The notes under the pieces are model-generated. The model saw only the letters and a program-made list of their open reading frames with translations, ran no database searches and had not been told where the DNA came from. A DNA stretch of 64,000 nucleotides from Pectobacterium versatile (GTDB taxonomy: Bacteria; Pseudomonadota; Gammaproteobacteria; Enterobacterales; Enterobacteriaceae), in NCBI RefSeq assembly GCF_020166435.1, contig NZ_JAINZP010000011.1, positions 1-64,000 on the forward strand. The letters run 5' to 3'. Position 1 is the stretch's first letter; every line of letters begins with the position of its first letter. A program made the translations under genes and the position numbers. This document shows positions 18,065 to 26,443 of the stretch, in pieces.

Positions 18065-18456
18065 TTATCCACAGATTTCTTGGATAACCCACATAAACAT
18101 GAATTACTGGTTCGATTTACAGCCTTGACGCCCGGCCTTTTTGCTGTTTTTGCCTATTTATTGCCTGACTTTGAGGTATTGCCTGTGGATAAAATCGGCA
18201 TAGTGCGATCTTTCGCCAACTTTGCGTTGTATGCCATTTGAACAAAAAATCAGGGTTCGCCATTTCAAGTAAAATGGTTTGTAATTTTATGAATAAAAAG
18301 CACTATTTTTTAATTTGCAGTAATTTTTTTTCTTCATGAAAAATGAGTTTTACTCACTTCTTCATGGGTTCTGCACAAAGATGTCCACAGAAAAAGTGAA
18401 TAAATTGCCGATTCTGGTCTTTACATGTTTATAACTTTGAACTTGTCTGTGGGTTA
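18065..18456. promoter_or_regulatory. DARS2: DARS2-like DnaA-reactivating region
   Basis: E. coli DARS2, which converts ADP-DnaA to ATP-DnaA, lies in the mutH-rppH intergenic region. The same interval here is about 700 bp, AT-rich and gene-free. It holds two perfect DnaA boxes in opposite orientation (TTATCCACA at 18065-18073 and TGTGGATAA at 18184-18192). Two weaker sites share the sequence TAACCCACA (18085-18093 on plus, 18448-18456 on minus), and a further TGTCCACAG occurs at 18382-18390. IHF and Fis sites, needed in E. coli, were not assigned. Limits are approximate. Confidence 0.75.
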
Positions 18457-18562
18457 TCTTACTTTTATTCGTATCACATGCTTTCTAAGCAGTGGTTTAC
18501 CGCCTGACGGGAGTGTGAAACAATCAGGTCATCTTTGCATTGATGTTTATCGAGGTAGTCCG

Positions 18563-19096
18563 GTGATCGATGATGATGGCTACCGCCCAAACGTTGGTAT
18601 TGTAATTTGTAATCGGCAGGGGCAGGTGATGTGGGCCCGGCGCTATGGTCAACATTCTTGGCAGTTTCCGCAGGGGGGGATTAACCCCGGTGAAAGTGCT
18701 GAGCAGGCGATGTACCGCGAACTGTTTGAAGAAGTCGGGTTAAGAAAAAAGGATGTGCGCGTATTGGCATCTACCCGTAACTGGTTACGCTATAAATTAC
18801 CAAAGCGTTTGGTGCGTTGGGATACAAAACCGGTCTGTATCGGCCAAAAGCAGAAATGGTTTTTGCTACAGTTGATGTGTAATGAGTCGGATATCAATAT
18901 GCAGAGCTGCGGCACGCCGGAATTTGATGGCTGGCGCTGGGTGAGTTACTGGTATCCGGTACGTCAGGTCGTCTCTTTTAAGCGAGATGTGTATCGTCGC
19001 GTGATGAAGGAATTTATCAACCCGGTGATACTGCTTCAGGAGAGTGTTGCGGCTCGGGTGGTTACCCCATCCGGTCCTCGGCGAAAAAGAGGGTAA
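18563..19096 (+). CDS. rppH: RNA pyrophosphohydrolase
   Basis: Removes pyrophosphate from the 5' end of mRNA and so triggers RNase E-dependent decay. The start is the GTG at 18563, preceded by GAGG; this gives 177 aa beginning with the conserved [16 protein letters not shown] and agrees with E. coli (176 aa). The open frame upstream runs through the DnaA-box region and is not coding. The Nudix box spans residues 38-60, with E53, E56 and E57 as metal ligands. It is followed 12 nt later by ptsP. Confidence 0.95.
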   Translation: MIDDDGYRPNVGIVICNRQGQVMWARRYGQHSWQFPQGGINPGESAEQAMYRELFEEVGLRKKDVRVLASTRNWLRYKLPKRLVRWDTKPVCIGQKQKWFLLQLMCNESDINMQSCGTPEFDGWRWVSYWYPVRQVVSFKRDVYRRVMKEFINPVILLQESVAARVVTPSGPRRKRG

Positions 19097-19108
19097 TTCA
19101 GGCACATT

Positions 19109-21355
19109 ATGCTCACGCGCTTGCGAGAAATTGTCGAAAACGTTGCGGCAACGGCCCGCCTTAGTGATGCGCTGGACATTCTGGTCAATGAGACCTGTCA
19201 GGCTATGGACACGGAAGTCTGTTCCATTTATCTGGCCGATCACGATCGTCAATGTTATTACCTGATGGCAACGCGCGGGTTGAAAAAACCGCGCGGGCGC
19301 ACGGTTACGCTTGCGTTTGGGCAAGGCATTGTCGGGCTGGTCGGGCAACGTGCTGAGCCCATCAATCTGGCTGATGCTCGTGCACATCCTAGTTTCAAAT
19401 ATATCCCCGCCGTGAAAGAGCAACATTTCCGATCTTTTCTTGGCGTTCCCATTATCTACCGTCGCCACCTGCTGGGCGTACTGGTGGTGCAGCAGCGTGA
19501 ACATCGTCAGTTTGATAAAAACGAAGAATCGTTCATGGTGACGCTGGCCACGCAGATGGCCGCTATTCTCTCCCTTTCGCAGATAAAAACGCTCTTCGGT
19601 CAATACCGCCAGACGCGTGTTAAGGCGCTGGTGGCTGCACCGGGTGTGGCGATTGCCCCCGGCTGGCAGGATTGTACCCAGCCTTCTCTGGAACAGGTTT
19701 TCCCCGCATCGAGTCTGGACAGTGAGCGCGAGCGTTCTCGTTTAACGCAGGCGTTGGAAGAGGCAACGACGGAATTCCGTCGCTTCAGCAAGCGGTTCAG
19801 CGCCAGCGCGCAGAAAGAGAGCGCGGCGATTTTCGATTTGTATTCGCACTTGCTGAATGATGCGCGGCTAAAGCGTGAACTCTTTCAGGAAGTGGATGCG
19901 GGCAATGCCGCCGAGTGGGCTGTGAAGCTGGTAATCGAGCGCTTTGCCGCGCAGTTCACCAATTTGCAGGATACTTATTTACGCGAGCGTGCCGGCGATC
20001 TGCGTGCGTTGGGGCAACGGCTGCTGTTCCACCTCGACGATAACGCGCAAATCATGGGGCAATGGCCTGAGCGTTTTATCCTCGTAGCGGACGAATTAAC
20101 GGCCACGCTGCTGGCGGAACTGCCGCCGGAGCGGTTGGCTGGTGTTGTCGTGTATGACGGCGCTGCCAATTCGCATGCGGCGATTCTCGTCCGTGCGATG
20201 GGTATTCCGACGCTGGTGGGCGCGGACATTCAGCCTGACATGCTGCATCAGCGCCTGCTGATCATTGACGGCTATCGCGGCGAGCTGCTGGTCGATCCTG
20301 AACCCGTGCTGGTACAGGAATACCAGCGCCTGCTGACGGAAGAAAATGAGCTGACCCGCCTGGCCGAAGGCGAAATGGAGCAGCCTGCCGTGCTGAAAAG
20401 CGGCGAGCGCATTCAGGTCATGCTGAATGCAGGGTTGAGCGCCGAGCACGAAAAACGCTTTATCAATCAGGTCGATGGCGTGGGGCTGTATCGCACAGAA
20501 ATTCCTTTTATGCTGCAAAGCGGCTTTCCGTCCGAAGATGAGCAGATGGCGCAATATCAAAGCATGTTGGCGCTTTATCCAACGCGCCCAGTGATGTTGC
20601 GCACGTTGGATATCGGCGCAGATAAGCCGCTGCCTTATCTGCCTATCAGCGAAGAGAACCCGTGTCTCGGCTGGCGCGGCATTCGTATTACGCTCGATCA
20701 GCCTGAAATCTTTCTGATTCAGGTGCGCGCCATGCTGCGTGCCAACGCGCATAGTGGCAATCTCAACATCCTGCTGCCGATGATCAGCAGTCTGGATGAA
20801 ATCAGTGAAGCGCGTCGCCTGATCGATCAGGCCGCAGGCGAAGTGGAGGAATTACTGGGCTTCCCGCAGCCCAAGCCGCGAATTGGGATCATGATTGAAG
20901 TCCCGTCGATGCTGTTCCTGCTCCCCCATCTGGCTTCTCGCATCGATTTTGTTTCGGTTGGCACCAACGATCTGACGCAGTATTTGCTGGCAGTAGATCG
21001 TAACAACGCTCATGTGGCATCGCTTTATGACAGCCTGCATCCTTCCATGTTGCAGGCGTTGAATATGATCGCCGTCGAGTGTGAGCGACATAACATTCCG
21101 CTTTCCGTGTGCGGTGAAATGGCGGGAGAAGCGCTCGGCGCACTGCTGCTGACCGGACTGGGTTATCGCTCGTTCAGTATGAACGGGCGCAGTGTGGCGC
21201 GAATTAAATATCTGCTGCGCCAAATTACGCTGGCTGAATCGCAGGCGTTGGTGAAGCAATTGCTGAATGCACAGAGCGCGACGGAAGTCCGACAGTGGGC
21301 GGCGATTTTCATGGAAGAGCGTGGATTGGGCGGCTTGATTCGCGGCGGACGCTAA
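19109..21355 (+). CDS. ptsP: PEP-protein phosphotransferase of the nitrogen PTS (EI-Ntr)
   Basis: First enzyme of the PTS-Ntr phosphorelay; it passes phosphate from PEP to NPr. At 748 aa it has a GAF domain (about 1-160) that senses glutamine in the E. coli enzyme, then the EI N-terminal, swivelling His and C-terminal PEP-binding domains. The phosphorylated His is H356 in GAANSHAAI. The PEP domain shows GLYRTEIPFM and VCGEMAG. It forms an operon with rppH, as in E. coli. Confidence 0.95.
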   Translation: MLTRLREIVENVAATARLSDALDILVNETCQAMDTEVCSIYLADHDRQCYYLMATRGLKKPRGRTVTLAFGQGIVGLVGQRAEPINLADARAHPSFKYIPAVKEQHFRSFLGVPIIYRRHLLGVLVVQQREHRQFDKNEESFMVTLATQMAAILSLSQIKTLFGQYRQTRVKALVAAPGVAIAPGWQDCTQPSLEQVFPASSLDSERERSRLTQALEEATTEFRRFSKRFSASAQKESAAIFDLYSHLLNDARLKRELFQEVDAGNAAEWAVKLVIERFAAQFTNLQDTYLRERAGDLRALGQRLLFHLDDNAQIMGQWPERFILVADELTATLLAELPPERLAGVVVYDGAANSHAAILVRAMGIPTLVGADIQPDMLHQRLLIIDGYRGELLVDPEPVLVQEYQRLLTEENELTRLAEGEMEQPAVLKSGERIQVMLNAGLSAEHEKRFINQVDGVGLYRTEIPFMLQSGFPSEDEQMAQYQSMLALYPTRPVMLRTLDIGADKPLPYLPISEENPCLGWRGIRITLDQPEIFLIQVRAMLRANAHSGNLNILLPMISSLDEISEARRLIDQAAGEVEELLGFPQPKPRIGIMIEVPSMLFLLPHLASRIDFVSVGTNDLTQYLLAVDRNNAHVASLYDSLHPSMLQALNMIAVECERHNIPLSVCGEMAGEALGALLLTGLGYRSFSMNGRSVARIKYLLRQITLAESQALVKQLLNAQSATEVRQWAAIFMEERGLGGLIRGGR

Positions 21356-21385
21356 TTCGTCGCGGTGCGATCCTTAGTTATGAAC

Positions 21386-21511
21386 ATACTCTAAATAATT
21401 CAAGTTTCAGGAAGGCGGCAAGCGAAGGAATCCCGATGAGCTTACTTAAGTAAGTGATTCGGGTGACTGAACGCAGCCAACGCACATGCAACTTGAAGTA
21501 TGACGAGTATA
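21386..21511. repeat. ERIC element (126 bp)
   Basis: Standard-length ERIC/IRU copy between ptsP and lgt. It opens ATACTCTAAATAATTC, has a central palindrome with CTTACTTAAGTAAG, and ends AACTTGAAGTATGACGAGTAT. The two ends form imperfect inverted repeats. The remaining parts of the 312-bp intergenic region hold no gene. Confidence 0.85.
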
Positions 21512-21667
21512 AATGTTTTACAGAACTTTTCCCCTCAGCAAGCAACGAGCGCGGGTGCGTATGCTATGATTCGCCACCGCGGTTTGCAGGAACGGATTCA
21601 TTCTCCTGCCTTTTGCCTATCAATGACGATCCCGAAAGCAGGGATAACACAATAAAATATGTGGTGA

Positions 21668-22537
21668 ATGATGACGACAAGCTATCTGGCGTTTCCTCAG
21701 TTTGATCCAGTGATTTTCTCAATTGGCCCGCTGGCGCTGCACTGGTATGGGCTGATGTATCTGGTGGGTTTTGTATTTGCCATGTGGTTGGCGGTGCGTC
21801 GGGCGAATAAACCGGGTAGCGGTTGGACCAAAGATGAAGTCGAAAACCTGCTGTATATGGGGTTCCTTGGGGTCTTCGTCGGCGGGCGTCTGGGCTATGT
21901 CCTGTTTTATGCCTTCCCGTCATTTCTTGAAAACCCGCTCTACCTGTTCAAAGTCTGGGATGGCGGCATGTCGTTCCACGGCGGCTTAATGGGCGTGATC
22001 TGCGTCATGCTGTGGTTCGCTCATCGCACCAAACGCCATTTCTTCCAGGTTGCGGATTTTATTGCTCCTTTGATTCCTTTCGGGCTTGGCGCAGGCCGGT
22101 TGGGCAACTTCATCAACGGCGAACTGTGGGGACGCGTGACGACGGATACACCGTGGGCGATGCTGTTTCCGGGTTCGCGTAGCGAAGATATGATGCTGGC
22201 CGTCAGCAACCCGCAGTGGCAGGCGATTTTCAATCAGTATGGCATGCTGCCGCGTCATCCTTCCCAGCTGTATCAAATGATGCTGGAAGGTGTGGCACTG
22301 TTTATCATTCTGAATCTCTTTATCCGTAAATCTCGGCCGATGGGCAGCGTCTCAGGGCTTTTCCTGATCGGTTACGGCTCGTTCCGAATTATTACCGAAT
22401 TCTTCCGCCAGCCGGATGCACAGCTGGGGCTGTTCGGCGACCTGTTCAGCATGGGACAAATCCTGTCACTGCCGATGGTTATCGCCGGTATTCTGATGAT
22501 GGTCTGGGCCTATCGCCGTCAGCCTGCACAGCAATAA
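21668..22537 (+). CDS. lgt: prolipoprotein diacylglyceryl transferase
   Basis: Inner-membrane enzyme that adds diacylglycerol from phosphatidylglycerol to the lipobox Cys of prolipoproteins, such as MltC, MltA and the YgdI/R proteins of this window. About seven membrane helices. Signature motifs are HGGL (in [10 protein letters not shown]) and [16 protein letters not shown]. Two adjacent ATGs (21668 and 21671) are possible; the E. coli alignment fits the second. It precedes thyA by 36 nt, the conserved lgt-thyA operon. Confidence 0.96.
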   Translation: MMTTSYLAFPQFDPVIFSIGPLALHWYGLMYLVGFVFAMWLAVRRANKPGSGWTKDEVENLLYMGFLGVFVGGRLGYVLFYAFPSFLENPLYLFKVWDGGMSFHGGLMGVICVMLWFAHRTKRHFFQVADFIAPLIPFGLGAGRLGNFINGELWGRVTTDTPWAMLFPGSRSEDMMLAVSNPQWQAIFNQYGMLPRHPSQLYQMMLEGVALFIILNLFIRKSRPMGSVSGLFLIGYGSFRIITEFFRQPDAQLGLFGDLFSMGQILSLPMVIAGILMMVWAYRRQPAQQ

Positions 22538-22573
22538 TCCGCTGTCCTTTTTTAATTTTTGTGGTGAGGTAGT

Positions 22574-23368
22574 ATGAAACAGTATCTGGATCTGATGAAG
22601 AAAGTGCTTGAAGAAGGCACGCCGAAAGCCGACCGCACTGGCACGGGCACGCGTTCTATTTTCGGCCATCAGATGCGTTTCAACTTGCAGGACGGGTTTC
22701 CGCTGGTTACCACCAAAAAATGCCACCTGCGTTCGATTATCCATGAATTGCTCTGGTTCCTGAACGGCGATACCAATGTTGCTTATCTGCATGAAAACAA
22801 AGTCAGTATTTGGGACGAATGGGCGGATGAGAACGGTAATTTGGGGCCGGTTTATGGTAAACAATGGCGTTCATGGGGAACCGCAGACGGTCGTGAGATC
22901 GACCAGTTGAAGAATGTCCTGACCCAGTTGAGACAGGATCCAGATTCTCGCCGTATTATCGTGTCAGCCTGGAACGTGGGTGAGCTGGACAAAATGGCGC
23001 TGGCACCGTGCCATGCGTTTTTCCAGTTCTACGTGGCGGATGGCAAACTCTCTTGCCAGCTTTATCAGCGCTCGTGCGATATCTTCCTCGGCTTGCCGTT
23101 CAATATCGCCAGCTATGCGCTGCTGGTGCATATGGTGGCGCAGCAGTGCGATCTCGACGTTGGTGATTTCGTCTGGACTGGCGGCGACACGCATTTGTAC
23201 AACAACCATCTGGAACAGACGAATTTACAGTTGAGCCGTGAACCGCGTGCGCTGCCTAAACTGGTGATTAAGCGCCGCCCGGATACGCTGTTCGACTACC
23301 GCTTCGAGGACTTTGAAATTGAGGGATACGATCCGCATCCCGCCATCAAAGCACCGGTTGCGATCTAA
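22574..23368 (+). CDS. thyA: thymidylate synthase
   Basis: Makes dTMP from dUMP with methylene-tetrahydrofolate. The 264-aa length and sequence match E. coli. The catalytic Cys is C146 in [12 protein letters not shown], and the dUMP-binding [16 protein letters not shown] motif follows. GAGG precedes the ATG. A terminator follows at once. Confidence 0.97.
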   Translation: MKQYLDLMKKVLEEGTPKADRTGTGTRSIFGHQMRFNLQDGFPLVTTKKCHLRSIIHELLWFLNGDTNVAYLHENKVSIWDEWADENGNLGPVYGKQWRSWGTADGREIDQLKNVLTQLRQDPDSRRIIVSAWNVGELDKMALAPCHAFFQFYVADGKLSCQLYQRSCDIFLGLPFNIASYALLVHMVAQQCDLDVGDFVWTGGDTHLYNNHLEQTNLQLSREPRALPKLVIKRRPDTLFDYRFEDFEIEGYDPHPAIKAPVAI

Positions 23369-23387
23369 GCCTCTCCCATGTTTTTCA

Positions 23388-23412
23388 GGGCCGCGTAATG
23401 CGGCCTTTTTTA
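23388..23412. terminator. terminator of thyA
   Basis: GGCCGC pairs with GCGGCC around GTAAT and six T residues follow. Its right edge overlaps the stop codon of the convergent orphan gene. Confidence 0.8.
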
Positions 23413-23601
23413 TTTCTTTTCGTGCAACGGACCTACCGTTTCCTGAATCGATGGTGCTGGGGAGTTTTTAATCCCATCAGCCGCGATAAACATGAGAGTA
23501 AATAATTCTTCCTCACTGGTAATTTGCATTTTGCGGCCAGCATGAGATTTCATCTGTTGAGATGACACCGTCGCACGGTAATCTGTCGGCTCTTTATTCA
23601 T
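23410..23601 (-). CDS. hypothetical protein, 63 aa
   Basis: Not recognised. The start at 23601 is chosen because GAGG lies five bases before that ATG; the frame opens earlier, at 23646, without such a site. The product is polar, with an acidic middle (ITSEEELFTLMFIAADG), no signal peptide and no membrane segment. It lies 66 nt downstream of the next orphan gene on the same strand, so the two may be co-transcribed. The pair interrupts the thyA-ppdA adjacency seen in E. coli. Confidence 0.5.
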   Translation of the reverse strand: MNKEPTDYRATVSSQQMKSHAGRKMQITSEEELFTLMFIAADGIKNSPAPSIQETVGPLHEKK

Positions 23602-23667
23602 AACTACCTCGCAAAATGACGATTTATTAGCCACATTGTCGCGCATTATTTACTCTTCCTCAATGTG

Positions 23668-24222
23668 CTATCCCCGCTTTGAATACGATATGAACCAGTT
23701 GAGTAAATCATCTGCCGAGCGAAAGAGGATAGATTTATCTCCGCTTATATCTAAAAATTGATGATTTTTGATATAATAATCAGCAACTTTTTCATTGACT
23801 GGGCTTTGAATATAAACGCCTTCACCTTCCACCTTGATAAGAAAAAATAGGATGATGACTAAACAATAGGTCAACATTTTCCCATCCAGAATAGAACCCC
23901 TTTTTGAGAAATTCTGAAGTAACTCAATGCTTAATATATGGTTTATTGTACTGAACGAACAAACACAAGCCCCGTCGGGTTTTGTTGTTGGTATATCAGC
24001 ATCGATCTTAAAGATAAACCCGAATTCACTATCAGCGTAAAGACTCATTTTTGCCAAACGCCAGTCAATATCGAAATCGCTTTCTCTGGCAAGAGCAATG
24101 CACCAATCAACATCATCCTGATTCATTGGGGAAACTGACATACCAAGGTTAACCATACTAAAGTAACGATTTGCCACTTCCAGAGCTGAGGTCCCATTTT
24201 CTCTCACTGTTGTTGATTTCAT
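23668..24222 (-). CDS. hypothetical protein, 184 aa
   Basis: Not recognised with confidence. The ATG at 24222 has AAGGAG eight bases upstream. A hydrophobic stretch LTYCLVIILFFLIKV lies near residue 130 and could be a membrane segment or a buried strand. The following GEGVYIQSPVNEKVADYYIKN loosely resembles the C-terminal part of GNAT acetyltransferases, where an Asn-then-Tyr motif precedes the last strand; this is only a hint. The gene is clearly more AT-rich than its neighbours, which suggests horizontal origin. Confidence 0.55.
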   Translation of the reverse strand: MKSTTVRENGTSALEVANRYFSMVNLGMSVSPMNQDDVDWCIALARESDFDIDWRLAKMSLYADSEFGFIFKIDADIPTTKPDGACVCSFSTINHILSIELLQNFSKRGSILDGKMLTYCLVIILFFLIKVEGEGVYIQSPVNEKVADYYIKNHQFLDISGDKSILFRSADDLLNWFISYSKRG

Positions 24223-24444
24223 TTCGATCTCCTTATCCTGAGTTCGATTCCTCCTTGTCACCGACTTACTCGGGGTGTGACATTACCTCCTTCACTGCGT
24301 GCTTTCTCCTGCTATTCCCTCGTTTTCCCTATCTCCCCGCACGCTTTTTCTGTTGTTACATCGTTGCAGTAAAACACTGCGAGCCGCTGCGTAGAATGTC
24401 GTTAACACGCTGTTTTTGCTGATAAGACTCATTATCCTGACGCC

Positions 24445-24948
24445 ATGAAAATAAGAAATCGGCAACAGCGGGGGTTTACCTTGCTTGAATTATTGGTGGT
24501 GCTGACGATTGTGGCGCTAATGGCGGGTGGCGGCTTGCATGGCTGGATTCAGTATCAGCAGGCAATTCGTTTGGAGCAGAGTGCCCAGCAACTGCTGGAC
24601 TTTTTGAGTCGGGTTCAGGCGAATGCCTACTGGCATAACGAAACCCGCACAGCGAAGCTCATACCGCAGGGAGAATTATGGTGCATGGTGGCAGGGCAGA
24701 ATGAAAAGCAGGCAGAGGATACGTGCCGTGAGAACCATCCGAGACAGTTCGTTCGCCGCACGCAGAATGTGGTGCTGGAAAAGTTCACAAGCAACGTTTT
24801 TACGTTCTTTGGCTTACGTAACGCGGCACTGGCTGGGCACATCTCGCTGTCGAATTCTGCGGGTCAGCTACGCCTCATCATCTCGGTGAGAGGGCGCATG
24901 CGTCTGTGCAGCGAGTCGCAGGCTGTCCTCGCGATTCCCCTATGCTGA
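24445..24948 (+). CDS. ppdA: prepilin peptidase-dependent protein A (pseudopilin)
   Basis: A 167-aa type IV pilin-like protein. The prepilin cleavage site is QRG-FTLLE: cleavage after G10 leaves F11 with Glu at +5. A hydrophobic helix follows. The rest is a small GspH-like domain with Cys pairs. It heads the ppdA-ppdB-ygdB-ppdC-recC run seen in E. coli and overlaps ppdB by 7 bp. The role is probably in a type IV pilus or DNA-uptake pseudopilus. Confidence 0.9.
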   Translation: MKIRNRQQRGFTLLELLVVLTIVALMAGGGLHGWIQYQQAIRLEQSAQQLLDFLSRVQANAYWHNETRTAKLIPQGELWCMVAGQNEKQAEDTCRENHPRQFVRRTQNVVLEKFTSNVFTFFGLRNAALAGHISLSNSAGQLRLIISVRGRMRLCSESQAVLAIPLC

Positions 24949-25553
24949 AACAAATCGTGTTGAGGCAACCAAGGTTGAGGAGTAAGCAGCGTGGCTTCAC
25001 GCTGCCAGAAATCCTGTTAGCGCTGAGCTTAGGTAGCCTGATTATGCTGTCGGCGGCACAGCTGTATCCTATGTTGCGTAGTCAAAGTCAGGACAGCGCA
25101 CAGCTTTTCCGGCTGGAGCAGCTCTTCAGTCAGGTCGCCATGGGAATTGAGAAAGACATCCGTCGGGCAGGTTTTTGTGCGGGAACCTGTGAGGGAAAGG
25201 CAATCAGCATAGGGAAGTATCCGGGGGAGGCGGAAAATAGCTGTCTGAATGTTTCTTACGATCTGAACCGAAATGGGGTTTGGGATGGTGGGGAACAACA
25301 GGATGCCGAGTCTTTTGGCTATCGCCTGCGCAGTCGGTCATTGGAAATTCAAAGCGGGGCGCACAGCTGTCAGGGCGACAGATGGGAAAAACTGTTTGAT
25401 CCGCAGGAAGTGGTGCTCACGGTGTTCCGGCTACAGCGTCTTTCTGCGCAAAATAATGTGGCGCTGTATGAATTGCAACTGGCTGGTTATTGGGTCAAAC
25501 GTCCTGCGGTTCGGCAACATATCACTCGCCTTATTCTCGGACGTAATCAATGA
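24942..25553 (+). CDS. ppdB: prepilin peptidase-dependent protein B (pseudopilin)
   Basis: A 203-aa minor pseudopilin of the PilW/PpdB kind. The ATG at 24942 overlaps the end of ppdA, and the cleavage motif KQRG-FTLPE (after G18) follows. A larger open frame upstream has no pilin features. The globular part contains four or more Cys residues. It overlaps ygdB by 4 bp. Confidence 0.88.
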   Translation: MLKQIVLRQPRLRSKQRGFTLPEILLALSLGSLIMLSAAQLYPMLRSQSQDSAQLFRLEQLFSQVAMGIEKDIRRAGFCAGTCEGKAISIGKYPGEAENSCLNVSYDLNRNGVWDGGEQQDAESFGYRLRSRSLEIQSGAHSCQGDRWEKLFDPQEVVLTVFRLQRLSAQNNVALYELQLAGYWVKRPAVRQHITRLILGRNQ

Positions 25554-26005
25554 GAAAAAGCAACCAGGAAGGAAGCGGGACGCTAGCTATGGTGCTGCTT
25601 ATCGCCATGATTGGCCTGTTGTTGATGTCCGGTTTGCAACGCCAGCTTGATACTGCCATTCAGGTGGGGAACGATGAGCGACACTATCTGCGAGCGTTCA
25701 ATCAGGCATTGTCCTCGCTGAACTGGGGAAGAGGGCAGCGTTGGGACACGTTAACGGAAAGCTGGCAGTGCCAGCGGCTGTCGGCAGAACAGCTCGTAGT
25801 GTGCCTGCGTGCGGCCTCGGATGGGGAGCAAGGATTACTGCGTGGCGAAGGAACTCTTCCTGCTTCAGCGCGACTGTTGGCGTTGTACCAACGGGTATCC
25901 TTTTCGGCACTGTCGTCGGGCCAGATTGCGATTCAACCATTGGGTAACGGCTGGTTAGACTTTTGCCCGGATAAAGATGTCGCACGCTGTGATGCAACGG
26001 AGTAG
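25550..26005 (+). CDS. ygdB: YgdB family protein (DUF2509), pilus-associated
   Basis: A 151-aa protein with an N-terminal membrane helix (LAMVLLIAMIGLLLMSGL) after the short leader MRKSNQEGSGT. It has the look of a PilX-type minor pilin but lacks a canonical G-F-x3-E site. It overlaps ppdB by 4 bp. Order and size match E. coli ygdB. Confidence 0.85.
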   Translation: MRKSNQEGSGTLAMVLLIAMIGLLLMSGLQRQLDTAIQVGNDERHYLRAFNQALSSLNWGRGQRWDTLTESWQCQRLSAEQLVVCLRAASDGEQGLLRGEGTLPASARLLALYQRVSFSALSSGQIAIQPLGNGWLDFCPDKDVARCDATE

Positions 26006-26009
26006 CGCA

Positions 26010-26387
26010 ATGAACAACAGGCTCAGGAGTCGTCAATCTGGTTTCAGCCTGCCGGAGACGCTGGTGGCGGCACTGCTGTTCGCCGTGTCGCTGATGGGGC
26101 TACTGCAATATCACCAGATTTTGCAGCAATCATTTCAGCATCAGTTGCAGCAGCGTCAGGCCTGGCGGTTTGCGATGCAACAGTTGGAGGCCTATGAAGC
26201 GGATATGCCGTATCACCCGTCCGATCTGGATAATATTGCGTCTCTTGCGAGTAAAAATTGGCAGTTTAGTGTGTCGGAGCAGCGACAGAATGGAGAATGC
26301 CGTCAGGTAACGGCAAGAGTCATGACGCCACGCCGCTATCAGGCTACACTAAACCGTTGGTTTTGCCTGCCATCGCCTGTTGGGTAG
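26010..26387 (+). CDS. ppdC: prepilin peptidase-dependent protein C (pseudopilin)
   Basis: A 125-aa PilV-like minor pseudopilin. The ATG at 26010 follows GGAG and lies 4 nt after the ygdB stop. The cleavage motif is RQSG-FSLPE (after G11), followed by a hydrophobic helix. Last of the four pseudopilin genes; recC starts 56 nt downstream. Confidence 0.87.
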   Translation: MNNRLRSRQSGFSLPETLVAALLFAVSLMGLLQYHQILQQSFQHQLQQRQAWRFAMQQLEAYEADMPYHPSDLDNIASLASKNWQFSVSEQRQNGECRQVTARVMTPRRYQATLNRWFCLPSPVG

Positions 26388-26443
26388 GCATACTTGGGTA
26401 AACTATGAATTATCAATCGTAAGCAGCGGTAGCAGGAGCCAGA

